From assembly GCA_963971425.1 (NCBI GenBank), contig OZ020525.1, forward strand, positions 15,878,187-15,942,186: a stretch of 64,000 bases of DNA, given 5' to 3'. The notes beneath the pieces are model-generated. The model was not told where the DNA came from, made no database searches, and saw only the letters and a program-made list of their open reading frames with translations. Numbering within the stretch: position 1 is the first letter of the stretch; each line of letters opens with the position of its first letter. A program made the position numbers and the translations under genes. Positions 57,519 to 64,000 of the stretch are shown in pieces. The stretch comes from Bryoerythrophyllum caledonicum. Its lineage: Eukaryota > Streptophyta > Bryopsida > Pottiales > Pottiaceae.

Positions 57519-58912
57519 CTAACAATAGCTAGTTTCTTGCAACTTTTGTTCACTTGCAACAAAGGAGAAGAATATGTGGGTAGTGAGATTTTTGAGAGTT
57601 TGAGTAGCTTCCTGTAACATGGCTTTGACCGTCTCTTCACGGCGTAGTTTTATTTTATCTCCAATATCTATGTCTTCAAAGTTTGTTGTATCATTTTCGA
57701 CAGGATCGTTGAATTCTACTTGCACTACTTCTTTTTGGATGCTTCTCATTTCAAGTATGCTTATTTCAAGTGCATGGAACATATTTGCATTCTTCAATAC
57801 ACCAAATGCTTCTATTCAGGCCTTTCTCATATCTTCTTCAATAGTCTTTGCTCAATCCAAATCAAATTCCTCTCCATGTATAATGCATCAACTGTGGAGA
57901 TATAAGCAAGTTGTAACACTATCTGGAATGATTCTAAGCGGCCTATCAATCCTCTTCAATAATATCCTCCATCTTCCCTTTAATATGCCAAAAGCACGTT
58001 CAATGGCCATTCTAGTACTAAATTATATAAAATTCCAATGCGCCTTTTCTCTTGATAAACCTATATTTTCTCCCTTGAAATGTGAATAGAACCATGGGTG
58101 CATTGGATATGCAACATCTCCAATCAATTTATATGGTAAAAAAACTCCGAGTATGGTTTTCTTTCCGATCTCTGATTTTTGAAATAATGTCCAATCATGT
58201 ATATTTCTAGCCCAACCAAAATCATAATCCAAAAATTTGCACTCATAATCAACCACACCTTGCAATAATACAGAATAAAATCTCTTTCTATAATAGTATG
58301 AAGCAAGATCTACGCTTGGAGCAATAATTGGAATGTGGCTACCATCTACTGCCCCAAGAATGTAAGGAATTCCATGCAAACTCTCAAATTTTGCACAACT
58401 TTGCTTCATCCGAGGTAATATAGGTCTCTAGAAAACCAACGGTCTTAGAACACTTTTGATTCTCTAACAATGTTCGAAGCAATTGGTGTTGACATTCTAT
58501 ATAAATCGACAAGTGTTTGCATAGCATCACCAAAACCCAATCGATGCAAGGTCAAAGAAATTATATCTTCTATTGAAATGCAACGTCTTCATCGTGTATC
58601 TTTCTTGCTATAAATGGGTAAAAGCAAATTGCACAAGTATGAAAATGTAGGTCTACTCACCCTAGTATGATTCTTGAACATCTTTGCTCTATATGATCCA
58701 AGAAGAAATTGTGAAACATATCCACCTGGCCGATCAAACACCCATATTTTCTTAGACACTTTGCTCCCAAATATAAAGAAGGCCATCATCAAAATTTAAG
58801 CATTGTGTTGATGTATGATGAATTTTTGAACTACCATAGTTGAAACAATAACATGCTTAATAACCATAAGAATTGCAAGAGCAAGTAAGATTTTTTCCCG
58901 CCTACCATCCAT
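57519..58912 (-). pseudogene. PIF/Harbinger DDE transposase pseudogene
   Basis: Begins MDGRREKILLALAI (58912). After a TAA (58798-58796) it continues in frame with SQFLLGSYRAKMFKNHTRVS. A TGA (58591-58589) and a frame change follow, then GIPYILGAVDGSHIPI (first catalytic Asp), YYYRKRFYSVLLQ, and LIGDVAYP (second Asp). After TAA (58025-58023) comes MAIERAFGILKGRW (catalytic Glu), then TGA at 57890-57888, one at 57854-57852 and another before the C-terminal 92 residues. All DDE residues are still visible, but at least six stops and one frameshift prevent a full protein. Confidence 0.9.
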
Positions 58913-59489
58913 GATGCTAGACCAATATAAAAGAGAGGAAAATTGGAGAGGAGGAACAAGAAGAGAACATGTACTACATAGTGGAGATGAGTGATTTTTC
59001 ATACAATGAATGTTGGATATCTCTTCTCCATCCTTGACTATGTTTTCCATACAAGAAGTAGAATTAAACCATGTGTACTAATATAAGACCCAAAATTACA
59101 TTGTATATTGAATTGAATTGAAAATTTTACCACGCAAACTTGACAAGTAGGCCCATTTTTTTCCGACAATTTTGATTTGATTTGAACACTTGATGCAAAA
59201 GTTATAGATTTTCAAAGTTGAGTGCAGCCCAGAAACGTACATTATATGTCCATCTGGACCATTAGGGATTGTGGTTCTTATTGACTAGCCTAAACTTTCC
59301 TAGTGGTGAAGTTGGCCGGTGGATTTCACCGGATGGTATTTACACTACAAACGGGTCAAGACTGCTTCATGCATTATTTTATTGTCTTTTTATCTTGTCC
59401 AACATCCACCGCTTGCCTCAAATAACCATGTCTAGGCTGAAACCTTTTGACCGGCCAATGGAGCTCTCCATTGTAGTGTGAAGCGGCCC

Positions 59490-59863
59490 TTAGTTGGGGC
59501 ATGCATGGTATTCTATTTTAGAAAACTGGCATGTCTCATAATTATTAATCAGTTTTATTTTGAAACGAGAGGGAGTAGCTTTCTGTGTTTTTGGTTTGCC
59601 TTTTTTGCAACCAAACTCTGTTTGTTTCGCCAGAAACAAAATTTAATTGCATTAAGTGAGAGGAAGTATGTTCCACAGTCCCATGTGTTTGAGAGTGTCT
59701 GGGTGTCTTTCTTGATTAAGTTGATGTAATCAGATATTATTGGTTCTGCGGGTGTGACGTTGTTGTTCAGCAAGTTTGGACTTTGTCACATGGCTGCCAG
59801 ACCAAAGAACAAGAAGCATTCTGGCCCACACATTGTTTGGGCCAACATGACCCATTAACTTAA
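59490..59863. other. No confident gene; one Stowaway-like end
   Basis: TATTTTGAAACGAGAGGGAG at 59556-59575 resembles the right end of Stowaway MITEs, but no left partner was found. An 83-codon open frame at 59478-59729 has no domain. Confidence 0.35.
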
Positions 59864-60773
59864 CTTCCAAAAGCCCGTGACGATTTTACAGCAAAAAAAA
59901 CACTTCAAAATTGTTGATTCTAGAGCAATGAGTAAGGAAGGAAACAAAACCTTATATTTATCCTTTTGACCGTAGGATCTCTATAGAGACTTACTGAGTA
60001 ACATACTCATAAAATTTCATACACTTTGACCGCACGGATTGAAAGATTATAGTGATTGAAGTCAAGAAGATGGTTCATTTTCTTCCCTGGGTTGAGTGGA
60101 TCAGCAGACTTTGACTTCACTTGATATTTAATTTTTGCACTACACAAGGTCTAAATCTTTTAACATTGTGTTGAGCATGATGTTAGTTCCGTATGCAAGA
60201 GTTTTTAGAGGTAGAGAAGGGGTGTAGCATATTCAAAACAAGTGTGCAAGGAGTGGAGGTTCAAAAATTGTCAATTCACGATTTATTTTTTTGAGAATTG
60301 AATATGTTTTAGAATGATAATCTAAACGGTCAATAAGAAGGTTTACACCACATATTGTTGTAGAAACAATAAAAAATGAAAAATATGAAGATCTCTAAGT
60401 TTTATGTAAAAATGATGAAGTTTTTTCTCCACTTGCCCGAAATGTGTAAAAATGTGTAAAAATGATTTTTTACACTAAAGACAAGAATTTTTTTTAACAT
60501 CTTCAAAGAACGTAATATTCTCTACATGTATGGAAACTCTCAATGTCAATAGAGACTTCTAGCAAAATTTTGGAGCTGCTCGGAGTCTCCATTTCTAACT
60601 TTGAGTGGTACTAACTTTCAAACCATGAATCGAAAAAAAATAATAAAAATATCTCCATGGAGCTCTTATTAGGGACAATCTAGTATAAGAGTTTGATAAA
60701 AAGTTTTTTTTGAATGGTGGGAATGTGCCTAAAATCCAAAACGACGCCCCATGTACACTTGGTCTCTTAGGGG
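59864..60773 (+). mobile_element. TTAA-flanked TIR element D (910 bp), C family
   Basis: TTAA at 59860-59863 and 60774-60777. Left end CTTCCAAAAGCCCGTGACG; right end read inward CCCCTAAGAGACCAAGTG. The interior follows element C closely in the left half and diverges in the right. Confidence 0.85.
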
Positions 60774-60777
60774 TTAA

Positions 60778-61479
60778 ACGCCAAAGCCGCCAGAAATTGG
60801 CTTCTTGGATGACATTGCTGGATGATAATCGATGTAAAACACCATTTTTCATCCACTATTTTTTGGGAGAGTTCATTGAATGTATAAGCATTAGATGATG
60901 ATGAAACTGGCCTCATTGATGTGATCATGTTTTACCTAAAGAAGAATTTTTGACATGGATCTCAATACAGTGAATTTGAGAAACTTCTAGCTTCAGCACT
61001 AGATCTGAATTTGATCCATCAAAAGGATATTTTTTGAATTTGAGTCCAATTATTGAAATGAAGCTAATGATGTCTTGTTTCCATACCATTTTGAAGATTT
61101 CAAAAATAGGTAAAACTGAATAAGTTATTACAATTTGAACATGGACCTATATTTGTGGTTCCAATTTTAGCTGAACATAGAACTTTCATTTACACCACAA
61201 GTTTTGGCACTATAATGTCTACCTTTGATGAAATTTTCATAAATTTTTAGCATAATTTGTATTTATTTTGAGTTTTCTTCACTTTTTCTTTAGAAAATCA
61301 CAATAATTTCAAATCTTCACCAAAAAAATCTCTGATTTTTGTAACATAATCAAGACATGTAATCTCATCTCTAATAAATAAAGTAAAAAAATTCCACTTG
61401 TATGTGATGAGAAACTAGAGCATACAGTTGATTGGAAATTTAGATTGATGCCACGGTCATAGGCTCCGTTGTTTAAGGG
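60778..61479. mobile_element. TTAA-flanked element G (702 bp), left end uncertain
   Basis: The right end GTTTAAGGG joins TTAA at 61480-61483 (inward CCCTTAAACAACGG). The left end begins right after D's TTAA as ACGCCAAAGCC. It appears to lack the expected CCCTTAA, as if that end was lost where G meets D. Confidence 0.5.
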
Positions 61480-61572
61480 TTAAGTGGTGTCCCTACTTCA
61501 TGGTCTTACAACTTTGCCAACAATCACTCAACAGTTCAACAGTTTAGAGACCTACAGTGGCTATCTAAACTA

Positions 61573-61771
61573 CACTAAACACTGAATAAAGTGTAGAGGG
61601 ATTATTGATGTAGATCACTCACACTAATTTCCATAAAAGCATGTGCATGCCAAGTTCTGATTGGGTATTTGTTCTCAAGCGAGTGTGTGTCAGTCAACAA
61701 TTGCATGTAAATTTTCAATTAGTGTAGGAAATTTCAAATAGTCTAGTCTACACTGTATTCACGGAACGGTG
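61573..61771. mobile_element. CACTAAACACTGA MITE, copy 2 (199 bp)
   Basis: TA on both sides. The left end CACTAAACACTGA matches copy 1 exactly; the right end has drifted. Interior alignment as described for 56279-56474. Confidence 0.75.
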
Positions 61772-62306
61772 TAGCAAAGAACTCCGTGCTAGCATTGAAG
61801 TAAAAAGCCAAAAACAAAACCATATGTTCTTAGTTTAAAATCATTTAACTTAAGGGAGGCCAAATAGAATGGTTTCTTTTCAACATTGTATCTTGGTAAT
61901 GACGACCATGGTATGTGACCAAGTTGATGTGGATGCCAACATGTCAGATGCTGTAAGAGTATGGAAAGACAAAAAAAATTGTGAGGAGGACAAGAAGCAA
62001 ATGTTGCAAAGTTTGCTGACATTACAAAAGTGTGTTTGAGCTTGGCAAGAGTAGCAAAAGCTTGGAGAATGTTATAATGTACGCATTAGAGTTGTGCAAA
62101 ATTATATTCCCACAAAGCTACTACAATGTCACATCTTCCTTAAAAATTTGAGAGATTCATTATCAAAATTGAGACGACATCAACTTGCCAAAATGGAAAT
62201 GGCCCTGTAGAGATTACTGATACCAACATAAGACAGCCTTGGTAAGAAGTCATAACCTTTTAAAATCGGTTAGTATAGTTCTTCATTGTTATCTTAACCT
62301 CTTTAA
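61772..62306. other. No gene seen
   Basis: AT-rich sequence without recognised structure. Confidence 0.45.
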
Positions 62307-63119
62307 CCCTTAAAGGATCGGAGTCTCCTTAGGGGACACTTTGAATTTCAATTGAGTCTCGCAATCTCAAATTTTGGCATAATTTTTTGATATTTATTTA
62401 TTGAATGGGCAAATTTTTAATAGCTTTCCTTTGGCATAATTTTTTTTTGGTAGAAATCTGACTTACGGTTCAAAAATTACAAAAAAAAAATCAATAACAT
62501 ATACATATAGTGCAGCAGTTTGGTGTGACATATAACAAACAGAGTAGCAAAACTTCAAATAATTCTAAATTCAATAGAAATTTGAGTTCTTGTCCATTTA
62601 CTTTTTTTAAATTCTCTTAGAAAGGGAATGGAAATCATTGCATCTACCATACAGATTTTTGAATTTCAAAAATATGAGAAGGATATGGTATATGCAAAAT
62701 TTGTTAGTGTACTGTTAATTCTCAGCACATAGTTGCATTGCAAGATTTTTAAAGACATCTTCTACCCCTCTTCTACTTCTAAAATTTGGTGCACATGTGC
62801 CTAAAATGATCCTTTGGAAGTTAAAATTAGAAATCACGACCCGTAGTGCAAAAATTTGCCATAGAAGGTGGTCAAAGTTTGTTGAAGGTGTTTGATATGA
62901 CCTCAAGAAGAGTTTATGTTTCACTTCAAAGGCCAATATCTTTCAATCTGTGTTGTCAAACTGAACAATTTTTTTTATCACACACATTCGTACGATCATA
63001 GTATAAGATCATGCGGTTAGATATGTAAAAATTGTGTTTATTTGCATTTTGTGTTGAATGCAAAGAAAGTGGTAGTTTTAAGTGAGTTTGGGTGCTTAAA
63101 TGTCATGGTAATTTAGGGG
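62307..63119. mobile_element. TTAA-flanked TIR element F (813 bp)
   Basis: TTAA at 62303-62306 and 63120-63123. Left end CCCTTAAAGGATC; right end read inward CCCCTAAATTACC. The interior differs from family C, so it is a separate family with the same end signature. Confidence 0.7.
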
Positions 63120-63290
63120 TTAAAATTCTCTTACAACTTGTTCAAATTCATGGCACTAATTTTGAATGGGTTTTTATTACAATATTTTGAAAATGATTTT
63201 CAAAATCCTCCGTTGGGAATTGGGTGATAGCTTTTATGATCTTCACTCGAGCTACTTTAGAATAAGATAAAATATGGTGATTTTTATTAA

Positions 63291-64000
63291 CCCATGAGGT
63301 ACCCTGACAATTTTACACCAAAAACACTTTAAAATTGTTGGATTCTAGTGCAATGAACAAAGAAGGAAACCAAAACTTTGATTTCTAGTTCTGACCATAG
63401 GATCTCAATTAATACTTATTAAGTAATATATTCACAAAATTTCATAAACTTTGACCACAGAGATTGAAAGATTATAGTGTTTGAAGTAAAGCAAATGGTT
63501 CATTTTCTTCCTTGCGTTTAGTGGATCAACAGACGTTGACATTACTTGGTGTCAAATTTTTTGCACTACACAAGGTCTAAATCCATTACCATCTTGTTAA
63601 GCATGATGTTAGTTCCTTATACACCAATTTTTAGAGGTAGAGGACATGTGTAGCATATTCAAAACAACTGTGCAAGGAGTGGAGGTTCAAAATTTGCCAA
63701 TTCACACTTTTATTTTTTGTGAACTTAATAGGTTTTAGACTGATGATCCAAATGGTCAATAAGAAGGTTTACACCACATATTGTTGTGGAAAAAATAAAA
63801 AGTGAGAAATATAAAGATATCTAGTTTTTATGTGGAAAAGAATATGTTTTTTTGGTACCTTACCTGACAATGTGTGAAAATGTTTGACTTGAGTTGGTAT
63901 GCTATATTCCACTAAAGACAAGAACTTTTTTTTGACATTCTAAAGGGAAACAATAATACTTACGAGTATTGAAAATCTCACATTCAATAGAGTGTCCTAG
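63291..64000 (+). mobile_element. TTAA-flanked element E, C family, runs off the window
   Basis: TTAA at 63287-63290. The left end CCCATGAGGTACCCTGAC is diverged; the interior from 63310 (TTTTACACCAAAAACACTTT) follows element C as far as AATAGAGTGTCCTAG at the window end. About 200 more bases are expected to the right. Confidence 0.85.

Larger units (their letters stand above)
56514..59489. mobile_element. PIF/Harbinger transposon N (2976 bp) with decayed transposase
   Basis: Terminal inverted repeats GGGCCGCTTTACAATACGG and, read inward from the right, GGGCCGCTTCACACTACAA, continuing with TGGAGA on both sides. Flanks are TAA on the left and TTA on the right, so the 3-bp duplication is imperfect. 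The transposase lies on the minus strand at 57519-58912. The left third holds a long hairpin and duplicated non-coding sequence. No second (Myb-like) ORF typical of PIF elements is recognisable. Confidence 0.85.

Noticed and set aside
59556..59577. Stowaway-like terminus
   Set aside because: Only one end found; no inverted partner or TA-flanked element could be drawn.
1..64000. tRNA and rRNA genes
   Set aside because: No paired A and B box with a cloverleaf and no rRNA core sequence was found by eye on either strand.

Overview
The window is plant nuclear DNA. The evidence is spliced, GC-rich genes of plant type (a strictosidine-synthase-like protein, SEC13, a kelch-type F-box protein and a broken germin-like gene) set in AT-rich DNA full of transposable elements. 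The species cannot be named from the sequence. The LTR element's Gag-Pol resembles Ty3/gypsy elements I associate with fungi and non-seed plants rather than the usual angiosperm lineages, so a non-seed land plant is my guess, held weakly.

1-25833: a head-to-tail array of one Ty3/gypsy retrotransposon with an 8442-bp period, arranged (partial LTR)-internal-LTR-internal-LTR-internal-LTR. Neighbouring units share one LTR. LTRs are about 2314 bp and internal regions 6128 bp. The copies differ at only a handful of bases. All three carry the same amber stop inside the reverse transcriptase. Copies 1 and 2 also share a stop in gag that copy 3 lacks. The LTR itself holds an intact 152-codon ORF of unknown function.

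25834-30931: degenerate repeats and two abutting TTAA-flanked miniature elements. 30932-34329: a four-exon strictosidine-synthase-like gene (+). 34624-35040: a polyubiquitin pseudogene (-). 35050-36852: three-exon SEC13 (-), convergent with the previous gene. 36955-43680: minisatellites, a 1-kb Harbinger-type non-autonomous element and more TTAA-flanked elements, two of them nested. 43683-44196: a germin-like pseudogene followed by a 20-23-bp minisatellite. 44934-45173: a Tc1/mariner transposase fragment. 46521-48960: three TIR elements, one inside another. 50427-51246: four 200-bp tandem repeats downstream of the single-exon F-box gene at 51461-52762 (-). 53390-64000: almost entirely TIR elements, including a 2976-bp PIF/Harbinger transposon with a decayed transposase and five or more TTAA-flanked elements.

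The most notable pattern outside the array is a set of about 13 TTAA-flanked elements whose ends read CCC(T/C)..., the signature of piggyBac-type transposition. One has inserted into a TTAA of another copy, and three pairs abut through a single shared TTAA. No piggyBac transposase is visible in the window. The intact host genes have no obvious functional link: SEC13 is a secretory/nuclear-pore coat protein, the F-box protein is an SCF substrate receptor, and the SSL protein is a membrane- or lumen-targeted beta-propeller.
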